Of a stretch of 64,000 nt of DNA, positions 33,520 to 45,789 are shown piece by piece. The position numbers were made by a program, and so were the translations under genes. The notes under the pieces were generated by a model, which worked only from the letters and a program-made list of their open reading frames with translations, ran no database searches and was not told the origin of the DNA. The stretch's first letter is position 1, and each line of letters opens with the position of its first letter. Location of the stretch: the NCBI GenBank assembly GCA_961205875.1, contig OY540813.1, positions 14,913,001 through 14,977,000 on the forward strand, in the 5' to 3' direction. This DNA is from Sialis fuliginosa. Lineage: Eukaryota > Arthropoda > Insecta > Megaloptera > Sialidae.

Positions 33520-34211
33520 ACTTCCATGTTCTGAAAGAAATGGAAGTATTGTAATACCATCGAAAAATCGTGTCCGAGAAAATGACAAATTCTGATTGTA
33601 CTAACTTCAAAACGTAAAGAAAAGTTAATTTCCGCATGACGGCTGTGCGTGTGTCTGTGTCAGGATGTAGATTTTTTTTTCGTTCACGATAACTACTGTA
33701 AAAATGCACCGATCAGAATTATTTTTGGGAAAAATGTTTGTCTCAGTGAGTACTCCAGACCTTTAGATTTTGGTGCTAATCGGATTAGGGGTTTTGGAAA
33801 TATTCGAAATTTTGTAACTTTTTTCGTTTAAAAAGTGAACATTGCGTGTATTATCTCACTAATTTTGATAAGATTTGGTACATTTGCAGTTCAATTAAAT
33901 CTAAGGGACATTTATTATTTGTACGTGCCCAAACAGCCATTAAAGGGGTAAGAAACACACTTAAAATTTGAATTTTGCTTGGAAACAAATGCAACTAAAT
34001 TAAGATTGTTAAATTAGTTGTTCTACGAATGTGTATTATGTTTTTGACATTATATATTTATATACAAATGGCAATAACTGCTGTAACCGTCGTAATATGT
34101 TTTTTATGTATTACGAAATTTATATTCATAGTAGTAGATTATATTAATAAAATATTTTTCAAAAAATTGATATTTAAAAATTATTTAAAAAGATAGAAAG
34201 AACATGGAAGT
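33520..34211. mobile_element. Element bounded by ACTTCCATGTT repeats
   Basis: ACTTCCATGTT at 33520-33530 and AACATGGAAGT at 34201-34211 are perfect 11-bp inverted repeats about 690 bp apart. Just inside the left end, gaaatggaagt forms a local hairpin with the terminus. The same start phrase (cacttccatgttct) recurs near 56331. No target duplication was seen. Confidence 0.5.
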
Positions 34212-35830
34212 CATGTATGGTTCTCCATACCGATATTACTATATTTAACCATATATTAATCTAACTAGTAGATTAATATTAAGCACCTTGACGACGTATT
34301 TCGGAGGTCCATAGCTGTAAACCTTCTCGGGAAAATACCAAATATTATTTAAAAAACCTTATTCAAATCGGTTCAGTGGTTCTCTTGCTAGAAACGAACA
34401 TAGATAGATAGTTACAAAACAGAAATATTCCTTCATATTTTATATGTATTGATGAAATACAGGATGATTTATAAAGAATATAAAAGACACTAACAGTGGA
34501 TAGAGAACTTTATTTTAAGCAAAAAATTTCATATAAGCATGTGTTCGGAACTTCTTCTTGAAGAAGATTAGTTTTTATTTAATATCTGGTGAAGTTATTG
34601 TGATACTGTTATATTTGATAGTTTAATATTAATAAGTGTATCGATTTCTATTTTGTCACGCAGAATCAGATCTTTAAAACAAATACAAGTTTTCGTTTGA
34701 AAAAATTAAAGTTACCATTAAGAGGTGATCCATAAAACACGTCATGCAAAATTCACGTATTTTTGATCCCTATTACGCCGCATCACATTTTTTCAACTTC
34801 CTACCTAATACATTACAAAACCTGGACCCCCCAAATCAAAATCGATCATTTAAAACAATGCCTTTTATTTATATCGCGACTGAAAAATAAAATTTCAGTT
34901 TAAAAAATTAGGAATAAATTTGATATGGGTATTTCAAATATCGCGTCACGTCATGTGTGTTTGAACCTACTCTTCTCTCCCCGTCAAATATCATCACGCT
35001 AGGCAATTGCCCTCCTTTCCCCTTTTTACGTTTTTTTTATGGACGACCCCTAAGAACATTCAATAATAAATAATAGCATGGTATTTCCCCCTCTAAACAA
35101 AAGTTTGTTTGTAATCACCTTAATTTTCGAAATAAAAATTCATAACGTTTTAACTCGAACAGTCGGGATAACAGCAAAAAACATGGCAAATATAAATATT
35201 ACCTACTCAGGAACATGGTCTATATAAAAAAGGCCTATATAAAAAATATGCACATCATAATATATTAGGTACTATGCAAAATATTAAATACCGGGTAGAC
35301 AATAACTTTTTATTATTGTTTAATTTACTTCAATAGTCATTATTAAAATTGTTTTTTGTCGATCGATTTTCTTTGTCTCCTTTTTGAATAATTACTACAT
35401 ATTAGATTAAACGTGCCAATTAGTTTCTAATGAAGAAAGTTTATCCTATAATTATTTTATTAAATAATTATTTACCTATATAAGTAAGTATAGGTAACTG
35501 ATATGTGTTAGTTATACAATATACACGTGTATTTGAAATTATTTATAGATTAAACAAGAAGTTATAATATTTTGATGAAGTTTTAAAACTTATTATTGAT
35601 TATATTTTAAAATATTTATTATTATTATTATTGGAATACAAATAGTACATTTGATTTAAACTAATTAATAATAAAAAAACACGCTTTTGACCTATTAAAC
35701 ATAAACAAAAAACTTCAATGCAAAATATAAAATTTCATCCGCATAATTGCATCTTCACCCTCAAATATGTGCGTCTTTGTTTTACGTATTGGTAGAGCAT
35801 TATTGTTTCTGTCACGCACGCATATAAACT
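34212..35830. other. Gene-free AT-rich stretch with repeat scraps
   Basis: Around 34360-34385 aatcggttcagtggttct is the same phrase found in family R1 near the accgatat/ccactgaac block. Otherwise only AT-rich sequence is seen; no exon is recognised. Confidence 0.5.
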
Positions 35831-35849
35831 ATAGAGAGACAATCAATGT

Positions 35850-36055
35850 ACTGACGTCATAGTCTCGTGGACCAATCGCATGTGAGCTCCATTCAATGGC
35901 TGTGGATGCTAGGTTGCCACGTTTATCAGGATTCATCCCAATGTTTAGGCAGTCCCGCGTTGCACGCCAGATTGTCTGGTTGCCTATGCGGAAAGCTCTC
36001 AGATTGTAATGTGTCACATGTTCATTGTTAGTTTCGTGTTCAGTCCTTTCCAACT
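35850..36055. promoter_or_regulatory. GC-richer island with CRE and CCAAT motifs
   Basis: TGACGTCA at 35852-35859 is followed within 20 bp by ACCAATCG, an NF-Y type CCAAT box, and at about 36040 by TTCAGTCC, which fits the arthropod initiator TCAGT. A 74-codon minus-strand frame across the island has no recognisable domain. The order CRE, CCAAT, initiator suggests a plus-strand promoter; this is inference. Confidence 0.4.
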
Positions 36056-36059
36056 TAAT

Positions 36060-37330
36060 AAATATTATTTTTTATATATTATTTATGTATTTGTTTGATA
36101 AAATATATTTGTAATTTTATAATTGGCGCATTTAATTTTGTGTAATAAAATGTAATAACTGTGTTATTTTATTATTTATTAGTTTTAGTTAAAATTCCCT
36201 TTTTATATTAATTTCTTATTATTATTTGTTAATATTAAATAATTAATTTAAAAAAAGTTTTTTTTTTACTTTAAAACAGTTCAGCTAAAAATCAAAATCG
36301 CTGATATGTTATTGTATAGTATAAATAATTACTCATTTTATTATTAAATTTTTCATATTGCCTTTTGTTTGTACTGTTTTCTTATTTTTTGTTTACAGCG
36401 AGATAATCAGATATTATTAGATAAAGTACTTTTCTAAAAATATATATTTTCGAGAGTATTGAACATTTCTATGACGTCTGCTTAGAGGTAAGATAATTAT
36501 TTATTTTACTATTATTAAATATTATTTTAAGATGTATACAAAAAGGTAATTTATCTGTTGTTAATATAAGTTTTTAACTGTTCAAAAGACAAAAAACTAC
36601 AACTTCACCAAAAAAAGAAAAGTAAAAATTTCAAACAAAAAGTGTGATTTTTCAACAAACAAAGAAAGATATTTTTTGTTAAATTGTATTGTATATCAGA
36701 TTGTTCTCTGAACGAATAATAAGATAAAATGCATACACTATTGATATTTGAATACCAATAAAAAATATTTTAAAAAGTAGTTTGTAAATAGTTTTAAAAA
36801 TCGGAAAATAATGTAATAATGTAGAAGAGAGAGAGAGTTCATGAAAGAAACTATAGTTAATTAATTAATAATTAACTATAGAATCAAAACTACAAACATC
36901 ACATTTCTAAAATAACTAAAGTAACAGTTTTTCCCTTCATTTTCAATTTTTTAGACATGTAATAAAATCCTACGTTACAATGTCGTATTTACAAGTATGT
37001 ATTCAATTTTAGTTATTATAATATTACTACTATTTTTATAAGAGGGTCCTTATTTTTACTTAATTTTTAATATGGCCCTCCCACCCCCTACATATTTTTT
37101 GACTAGTAAAGTTAAAATTTGAACAAAAAAATCTTTGTTTTAATGTCTTCAGAATTTTAATATTAAATAATGCAACCCTATGCCCCCCTCTACTCCAAAA
37201 ATTAATCATTAAAACAAATCATTAAGACAATTTCAGCGAGAAAAGGTTTTTTATGTAAAAAATTAAGGTGGGCCGCATTTTAGGGTCTAACGTGCTGCAT
37301 GTGGCCCGCGGGAGGCTTGTTTGCCACCTC
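36060..37330. other. Gene-free AT-rich stretch ending in a hAT-like terminus
   Basis: A perfect palindrome-type hairpin CTATAGTTAATTA ... TAATTAACTATAG lies at about 36851-36881. At 37295-37330 the sequence gtggcccgcgggaggcttg then tttgccacctctg looks like the terminus of a hAT-like repeat (reverse complement CAGAGGTGGCAAA). Its other end was not found. Confidence 0.45.
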
Positions 37331-37339
37331 TGCTTTACA

Positions 37340-37885
37340 CAGTACCGGCTTTAGGGGGGCCAGGTCAGGTGGGGCGGCGCACAATGGAGCATAAGTAATT
37401 TTCGAGTAAACTTTTTTTTTTATCTTTAAATTTTTTTGTCGATCTGTTAAACCCGATTAAGCAAAAAATATAGCTAAATATAAACAATGTTAATTTGTAA
37501 AAAAAAACAAGAAAAAACGATTATTTGATAGCTGTTAACTAAAAAATCCTTATTCAGCAACCCAGAAAACCTTTAATAAGGTATTAGCTGAGATATTAAC
37601 TATTCAACTTATTTGTTAATTTATCAATTTTAATTTGTTCATAATAGGGGAAGGAGATCTCGATGATCTTAGGGGCATTTGATAGTCTTAAAGTTATTGA
37701 TGTAAGCTATATTTAAAAAAAAGTTGGAGTTTGTAAGATCGCGCCAAGCTGAGATATGAATTATTCAACTTATTTGTTAATTTATCAATTTTAATTGACA
37801 TTTTTGGTGATTTTTTAACATTTTTTTAGGTAGAGAGAGAGCAGAAAAATAAATCTCGGCGCCAGACTTTCTAAGGCCGGCTCTG
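37340..37885. mobile_element. hAT-like element, 546 bp
   Basis: Left CAGTACCGGCTTTAG and reverse-complemented right CAGAGCCGGCCTTAG are matching ends. The exact 8-bp duplication GCTTTACA is at 37332-37339 and 37886-37893. Inside, gagatattaactattcaac and gagatatgaattattcaac precede the same acttatttgttaatttatc phrase twice (about 37590 and 37753), an internal duplication. A fragment of this family lies near 2705. Confidence 0.92.
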
Positions 37886-37893
37886 GCTTTACA

Positions 37894-39238
37894 TTAAAAT
37901 TAATTTTAATTTGAAGTCAGATGTATTTTCTAATGGTGTTTTAAAAATTATGATTGAGCAATTACTTTCGGAGTTATAATAAGTGTTGTCAAATTGTTTT
38001 TTGAAGGGAGTAATACACTTATTATGAAATCATTGTAATATAATATATATAAATAATTTTTAATTAAATATTAATGGTCGCTCTATTAAATATTACTTGC
38101 AAATAGACTATGTAATCTTTTGAGCATCTTAGACCAATTTTGACCCTCTCCCTAAAATTCGAAAAATCTGCCTCTTAAGCTTCAATTTAAGCCAAAATAA
38201 TTTTTTGTCAACCGGCTCTGATATTGTTCACGTCCCATATGCATTAGTTCTGAAAATAAATATATGAATATTTATAATTGTCAACTCAATTTTACATGCA
38301 AACATTGCATTACTAAAAGTTATAAATCAAACGTTTCAATGAAATCATATTTTTAATAGTCGAATAAATATTTAAAAATTAAAAATTATATACTAATATG
38401 TAAACATACAATAAGTAACCTATTACATAATATCTATTGGTATTGCTAGTACAGTAAAAATTGGCTTCCCATGTAGGAAATCACAAAGGGGCCATGGTTG
38501 GTCCAGGTTTGCGTCAATGCTAGCTAACACTGGGCCAAGGTACAAATGATAACTTCATCCAAGACCCGGCCAAGGCTTGTTGACCAAGGCTTGTCGCATC
38601 AAGGCTAGCCCAGAGTTGGACTTATATTAGATTAGATGTAGCAATAAATTTTTTTTTCCACAAAATCACAACACTCATGCCGGCTAGAGTAACGACTAAA
38701 TACATCGCAAAAAGAACGTTTGTCAATAATTTGAAGAGATTGAGCTAGTACAGAATCACATGGGATGTATCATTTTACCTCGAGGGATTATTTTAGACAC
38801 TTTTCCGTTATATAAAGAATTTCCCCCCTCACATATAGATGTATTTATTTATTCTCGGAAAATAAATATTTTTGGAATGAATATACATATCAAAAATACC
38901 CCGTTCTCAGGCATCGCATCGGGCCCTGCGATTTAATTTGAAAATAAAACTTTACAAACTTTTATTTTGAAAAGTTGTTTACATAAAAAAAATCACACAA
39001 AAGTGACAGTTTGGATACGTAATATCATAATAGTGCCTTTTCCAAACTGAGTAACATATTTGTGTGGAAAGGCGACTGTATATTTACCTACCGCCGAGGT
39101 GTGAAGTTTCATGTATCGTCCCACTCTGGGTTATCTATAAATCAATATCCATATATCTTGATTGTATCCTGTTTGATAACATAGTACTCTGGATCTATAA
39201 GCCATAGGAACCAATGAATGGTTTTTAAATAAGGTACA
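37894..39238. other. Gene-free stretch with an unassigned GC-richer segment
   Basis: At 38460-38630 a GC-richer segment with repeated ggccaaggcttg / gaccaaggcttg / gggccaaggta phrases stands out but has no long frame or element ends. The rest is AT-rich. Confidence 0.45.
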
Positions 39239-39773
39239 GGCACCAGTCTTGGATATGACCCCAGTAATGGGCTATTTTTTAATTAAATGTACTGAATTAG
39301 AAATATTTGTTGATATTTGATTACTACCATTTCTGAATATTAATCTATATACATTTAACTGTCTTACAGCGTAATTTGATGACAATCGGCCAATAGGTAT
39401 CAAAATAGTGGACATTTAAACAAATTATTAGTATAATATCATCGTAGTACTTATCATTTTGTAATCATTAGCAAGTGTCCATCACTGCGTGCTCATTACT
39501 GGTTTTACTTTATCCATTATTGGAGAAAAAACATAAACAAAATAAAAGGTCAATTTAACTGGCTGAATTTGTTATCAATAAGGCCAAAAAAAAAAGAAAG
39601 GCTATAATATAATATAATATAATTAAAAAAAAAAAACAAATTATATTGTAGAATTTGGTAATTAAATTGATTAAATAAAGAGTTACTTGTTTTATTAGTA
39701 AGATGAGTTCAAGAGAATTACAAAAAGAAGCCTGTCAGTAAACCTTGCTCTTACAGCGGCCATAACTGGTGCC
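39239..39773 (-). mobile_element. GGCACCAGT-family element, copy B (full length, 535 bp)
   Basis: Read on the minus strand from 39773 it starts GGCACCAGTTATGGCCGC and ends (plus-strand left side) GGCACCAGTCTTGGATATG. The termini are therefore 9-bp inverted repeats GGCACCAGT. Blocks for gtccac(t)attttg, gccgattgtcatcaaatta and gtaagac are shared with the other copies. No clear target duplication was seen. Confidence 0.85.
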
Positions 39774-42700
39774 AGTATCTTATGTTGTGTAGTATTGAAA
39801 TTTCTAAATTAACTAAATTAATAGAAATATAAATAACTAAAACGAACGTGTCCATTAGTCATATAACAAAATGGTGTTGCTGTTATAATCTGATGAAATA
39901 TCCAATTTCTATACCATTAATTAAGAAACAAAAAAAAAAATGATATCAGTGTAATTGTTTTTAATTGAACTAATATAAACTCAATAAGAACTTGACAACA
40001 CAAACAGTTGAAATAAAAAATAGACACTAATAAATGTATCGGACATGATGATGATTTTGTTATATAAAGAACACGTGGTGCTGGACACGTGGTGGAGCCG
40101 ACGGTGGCGTGGGCGATCGCGGCCTACGTACGCCGCGTGCTCCGCCAGCTGATGCGTGGGCGACAATACGCGAGAGATACCGCTTCCTCAGAATCTACTC
40201 GCAACGAAGAATTTTTTGATTGCTTCTATTTTAATTAAATTCGTGAACCAATTGAGGATGGTGTAATTTATGTTAATGTTGTCCACTATTAATCGGAATC
40301 TATAAGTAATACGAATTAGATTGAAAATACCGGTTGTTTTAGTATATTTACTGATGTTAACATATTATAAAATATGTATGTAACTATTCAGTGGCGGATC
40401 CAGAAAAAAAATGATGATATGAGTTTAAAATTTTTTGTTAAATGCGAGTCGAGTCTCGCGTACAAGTGTCCCGATTATTTTATTTTGAATTGAACCTGTG
40501 AACACCAGCAATGATACTAGATAACACAAATTTTACAGATTTAAAAATTGTCCAGTAATCAGAAGATTTGAGCTAGAAAAAAATGACAGAGTACATTTTT
40601 TTTCCAAAAAATTGGTAGATTTTGATGTATAGAACATGGCGACAACTTTTACCTCCCTTGGAAGGAGGGTGCACAACTTTTTAGGGGCTTGCAAAGCTGT
40701 CTAACAGAAGATATTTGGGAATAACACTGGGGCTGTCAGTTTTAGGAAAAAAAAATAATTTAGCGACGTCGAGTTAGGTAGCCACGCCGCGCCGTTTGAC
40801 CGCTGTGTTTAATATGTCTTTATTGAATTTCAAAATGAAATTTTAAGTTATAATAGAGAAAAGAGTGCCCTAAATAATACTTTGTACCTAATGTCGAAAT
40901 CTCGAAAAATGTTTCTGAGTATTACAAAAATTTAAGTAAAATTATTAATGTTTTTCGACAACCACAAAGAAGACCTTCCACGCCGAATAAAATAAAATCC
41001 AGCTAGGGGTCCATTAAACATTTAATGCCCTAAGGTTTGAGAGAAGATTAGAACTTTAGATAAATTATTTTTACTATCCTATCCTTCAAATGAAATAACT
41101 AAAAAAAATATGTTTATTTGATTTCATGTTTTATGTAATAAAGGTATTTAAAACTATATTTATAAATACCTAGCTGGAAGAACTTTCAAACAATCGATAA
41201 TATAAACTGGTAATATGACTTTACTGATTCAGACAAATAATAATTTTAATTTATAACATAACAAACTAAGTTTGTGAAATAATGAATTCTATTGAATTTT
41301 TTATAATAAATATGTGTAAATAATATATTCATTATTTAATATTACATTTAAGGCAAAAAATGAAATATCATTTCCAATTTGCAAGAGTATTTGTTATAGG
41401 AACTGTACACTGTACATATTGTTTATAAAATTTAATAATATGTAAGAAATTAAATCAGAACTGAAAAATAAAAATAGTTAAATGTGTTAAAATGTAGGCT
41501 TTTTAATGCTTTAAAATCGTTTGTGTTATTTGGGAAACCAAGTTAATATAACAAATATATAAATTTATTAAAATCATATTATATTTTTGGTCTTTTCTAC
41601 CTGTTTGTGAAGGCTCTTTTATTAATTAATATTGAGGCAGTATCTATATTAGGGTGTTTTTTTTATTTTTATTTTTTCGGTCCCGCAGGCCTATGTTTTA
41701 GCTTTGAATCAAAGGTTAATTGTCCCAAAATTTCAGACTCATAGATCAAACCTGTGGGCGGCGCACACCGAGTCTTTTTCCCATTTGATTAACATAGGAA
41801 AAATTATTTTTTTACTTACGCGTGAATATCTCGTTGAAATTTATTTTTTTGAAAATTTCTCAAGGGAATATTTTGTAGAGAATTAAGTGCTCAATTCATA
41901 AATCTAATAAATTTTAAGAAATGTTTGTTTAAAAATTATCATAAAAATTGGATTTTATTTTTTATGATAATGTTTAAACGAACATAATAATATCTTTAAA
42001 AATATTCGATCTAAGAAATGAGCACTTGGGATCTTTTTTGTAAGAAATTTAATTCTCTATGATCTATATGCCACAGATCAGCAATATTTGTTAATATCGC
42101 AGGTCCTATGGGTTAACAATATCATTATAATTACAATCAGTAATCAGTCCTTAATGAATAGTTAATACCGAAAAACGTAAAAAATTATTAACCAAATTAT
42201 TTTTTTATTACATAAAAGTGTTCCGTATAGAAATCGGAAAATAGCAACACTTATTAGAGTAGTGAGAAAATTCTTAAAAATTGGAAATATGTATGCATGT
42301 ATAATGATACAGAGGTAAAAACATTATCAGCACTCACCACATATATATTTTTTCGAAAATTATTTAACTATAGTACATTTCAAACAAATCTATTAAACAT
42401 AACTATTATTTGGTTCTTAACTGCTAAAATGTAATTATTAATTTTTTGTGGAATTTATACTTAATTAATAAAGAAATATTAATATTTCTTTATTAATTAT
42501 TATTTTATATTTTTAGTATAAAAGTATTATTTTAATTTGGCGAAGTGTCATATAAAACATTAATTACTCTCTTCTTCTATAGCTCACCAATTGATTAATA
42601 AATTTTGAAAATGATTGATTCTTGCATTTTCATCGAGAATAAATATAACATATCTATACTAAATGGGTGGAAAATCGATTATAAGATTTGATCCTAACTG

Positions 42701-43060
42701 ATAAAGCAAGTTAATAAAAGTTTTGTAAAAATAAGGAAATATTCTACTTAAAGTATATACTTATGTGTTCAATAAAGTGGATCCTCGAACAAAGTAAATA
42801 TAATAAACATTTTGAAATGACAAGATTAAAATTTCTATAAATGAATTAATATTCTTATAATATCGTTTTTCCTTTCGGTAAATCTACAATATACATAATA
42901 TCGAATTCACTTGCAAGCAACTATATTAAATGAGTAACAATAAGATGTGTTTCTTTTACATCGTATTTCTCATCTCCAATGAAGGAAACAACAATTTCTA
43001 ACGAGTTATATAATTGACCTCTTTCATTTCCTCTCTAAAAAACATGTCAGTTGCAAACAC
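39774..43060. other. Gene-free region with repeat ends
   Basis: A small GC-rich spot at 40075-40170 gives a 61-codon minus frame without domain. CAGTGGCGGATCCAG at 40389 is a typical MITE terminus, but its partner was not found. Around 41905-41990 a hairpin is formed by aaatgtttgtttaaa and tgtttaaacgaacat. No exon is recognised. Confidence 0.45.
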
Positions 43061-43330
43061 AGGGCACTGGCATCAATCCGTCCAAGCAAACGTGAAATGA
43101 TTCCGATCGGGCGTCATTCCCGTGACGTCAGAGCGCGCTAGGGGGTTGAGGGTGGAGCGATCTCTTCGGTGTGGCGGAGGGTACGATTGCAGTGCGATCG
43201 GTACACTGCTCTGACGTCATAGCACCACGGAGTAACGCGCGCGCGGGGTGGCAGCTGAAGAGATTGCTAGCTCGCGGGGTGGAAACGCACACATAAATGT
43301 TATGCGGATGTTGCCAGTTTTATGCGTAAG
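43060..43330 (+). promoter_or_regulatory. CpG-rich island with two CRE palindromes and a donor site
   Basis: This is the strongest GC island of the window (gagcgcgctaggggg, aacgcgcgcgcggggtgg). TGACGTCA occurs at 43123-43130 and 43212-43219. A consensus splice donor GTAAGTGAG starts at 43326. A start-site plus non-coding first exon on the plus strand is the simplest reading; no protein frame is seen. Confidence 0.5.
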
Positions 43331-43658
43331 TGAGATGCGACATTTTTTTCTTAAGGTGACGTAATTCCAATCAAATATAAGAACAGCCGTTTTTGAAAGG
43401 TGTTCTCAATCAGTAATTAATGTAGGTATTGAACTTTAAAGTTTAGCGATGTCGTAGTTGAGTGTTTGGTAAATGTGTAATTAAGATTTATTCAGATCTG
43501 GGAATCATATTCATCTTATTACAATTTTTGATTGTAAATATTAAAAAAAATTGGTCAAAGCATAGACAATATACATAATTGTAAGATTTTATTTTTTATT
43601 TTCGCACCTATTTAATTTTTATAACTAACCAAAATCCATTTTGTGATTGTTTCTAATA

Positions 43659-44236
43659 CAGTCGAACTCGGGTATTACGGCATCAGATGTAACGACAACT
43701 CTGTTATAACGTCAGAATTATTTCTGATAAATTAATATCCCTATATAAATAATGTTATTTTTTTCGGTTACAACGTCAGCCTAACTTGGCTATAACATCA
43801 AAGTTTCAGTGATTTTAAACGATGAAAAAACCTACAAAAACGTTTTTGGTCAGTAAATACAAAACCAAAGAAGATTTCAGACTATTTCTTTTGTATTTTT
43901 TATTATTACCTTAGCCATGTAACAGTATCTGATTGTGAGTATAATGTTGCTTCGTCGTCATTTCCGATTTCAAAATTTAAACTTAAAAATGTCGAATTTT
44001 TAAATAAAATTGTAAAAAAATTAAGTGGTTAATCAATTAAAATTGTTCGATAGTTAATTAACTACCTTTTGTGAATTTATCACGAGGAAGCACTGTGTAT
44101 TTACTCGAAAGATGTTTTTTTATGAGATACAAAAATTACCCCTGGCTGGTTTTTGATTTTTTGCTCGATCTCGGTTACAACGTCACTTGGTTATAACGAC
44201 ATAAAACCTTAATGTCGCTATAACCGAGTTAGACAG
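43659..44236. mobile_element. Tc1/mariner (pogo/Tigger-like) MITE, 578 bp
   Basis: Left CAGTCGAACTCGGGTATTAC and reverse-complemented right CTGTCTAACTCGGTTATAGC are inverted repeats, with cgttataac motifs repeated inside both ends. The element is flanked by TA on both sides (43657-43658 and 44237-44238). Its interior (about 44030-44115) carries a gtgaatttatcacgaggaagc stretch also found in family R1, so the two repeat families share sequence. Confidence 0.85.
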
Positions 44237-44937
44237 TATTTAATTGAGTTTTTTTGTTAGTATTAGTCTAGTGAATATTTTTCTAACAAACAATTGCGTC
44301 AAAGGGTTTTTATTGTTTTTTATGTTTTTGGCACGTGAAAATGATAAAATCACAAAGTGCTTCTAATTCAGCTTTGCGTTTTTAAGAACGAGGTAAAACT
44401 GGTCACTTTTCAATGTTTTAAATATAACTTGAAAACTGATGAAGTTATATTTTAAAATTTATTAATTATATATATTATATTTTTTTAATAAATAACTGAT
44501 ATTAAATATAAAAAAAAACATGACCATGTTACGAAAAGTTATAACGAATTACAATAAATTAATGGCCACTTATAATAATATTGAATACTGAAAATTGAAT
44601 CTCGAACCGACCACTTCTTCTACACGACCTTCTCATCTATATTTGATCGAACCATTAATTTTTTTCTTAATACAATTTTTCCACAAAAAGATTCCTTTCA
44701 TTAACGATAGTTTTTTTAGTAACTATTTAATTTGTATTTTGAATGTTTGGTGAAGTTTTATTGTATATAATACATAAAATATATAATGTATTTTCTTACA
44801 AAGTCGTTAAAATTTATGTAATCGAATAATATGCGAGGAGCATTTGTTTCATTTTGTAATTTAAAATTATATTCAATACTTTAAAATTTAAGATATTCGT
44901 AGCCACTACTCCATTGATGTTTTTAAGGTACATAGTA
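44237..44937. other. Gene-free AT-rich stretch
   Basis: No exon, RNA gene or element end is recognised in this AT-rich interval. Confidence 0.5.
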
Positions 44938-45783
44938 GGGTGTGTCAAAAGAAGCAATATTTTTTATCTTAGCTCTTATTACGAAATAAGTTAGTTTATG
45001 ACCTAAAATAAATCCTTGCTGAAGTATTAGCCTGTAGTTCAATTTTAAGAGGTGCCACAAAGGGGGGTACTGTTTTCCATTTAAATAACATTGAAAAATT
45101 ATTATTCTTTACTACCAAAGTTAGTATTACTAATTTATGATAACTGATAAAAAAAATTAAGGACGTCATTTAGTAGAGAATAAAATTATTTTCTAATAAA
45201 GCCAGTTGTCGATTGGGTCGTTCTTTTTTCGATAGCTCAGTAGTAGGGTTATATATTATTATTAAATTGATATTTATAGAATAGTGAAAATGCTGATTTT
45301 TGTAAAAAAATATTTAAAACCCATATAAGTTTCAACTCATTGGATTGACACTTATACCTCTTTGGACTATTTTTATAGAGAATTAAATTTCCCATAAAAT
45401 TAACATTTAACTTATTTTTATAAAAACAATAGTTTAATGTGAGATACTTTTAGACGTTTTAACCAAAAAATCAGTTAGAATGTCTGTAACTTTTGATGCG
45501 TTGAATTGAGAGTCATGACTTTCAAGACATTTTTGTAGAGAATTTTATCTTCTGCAAAATGATATCCTTAAAAAATTTTCAACAGTTATCATGAGTCAGT
45601 AATACCAACTTTAGTACTAAAGAATCATTTTCCTAAAAATCATTTACCTAAATGGAAAACGGGACCCCCCTTTGCGACACCTTTTAAAATTGAACTATAG
45701 GGTAATCCTTCAGTGAGAATTTATTTTAGGTCATAAACTAACTTATATCGTAACGAGAACAAATGTTCATTTTTTGGACATAG
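44938..45783. mobile_element. Long-TIR MITE, 846 bp
   Basis: The left 200 bp and the reverse complement of the right 190 bp align through TAAGTTAGTTTATGACC, TAAAATAAA, TAGTTCAATTTTAA, GCAAAGGGGGGT, TTTTCCATTTA and ACTAAAGTTGGTATTACT (a few differences in each). The likely boundary is TA on both sides (44936-44937 and 45784-45785). It can fold into a hairpin with arms of about 200 bp. No transposase is encoded. Confidence 0.85.
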
Positions 45784-45789
45784 TACATA

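Noticed and set aside
33518-33831. Opposite-strand frames of 60-63 codons
   Set aside because: They lie inside the ACTTCCATGTT-bounded repeat and overlap each other.
35829-36053. 74-codon minus-strand frame
   Set aside because: No recognised domain, no flanking splice signals in frame, and it coincides with a CRE/CCAAT island.
36851-36881. AT-only palindrome around attaattaattaat
   Set aside because: Perfect but composed almost only of A and T; likely by chance in such AT-rich DNA.
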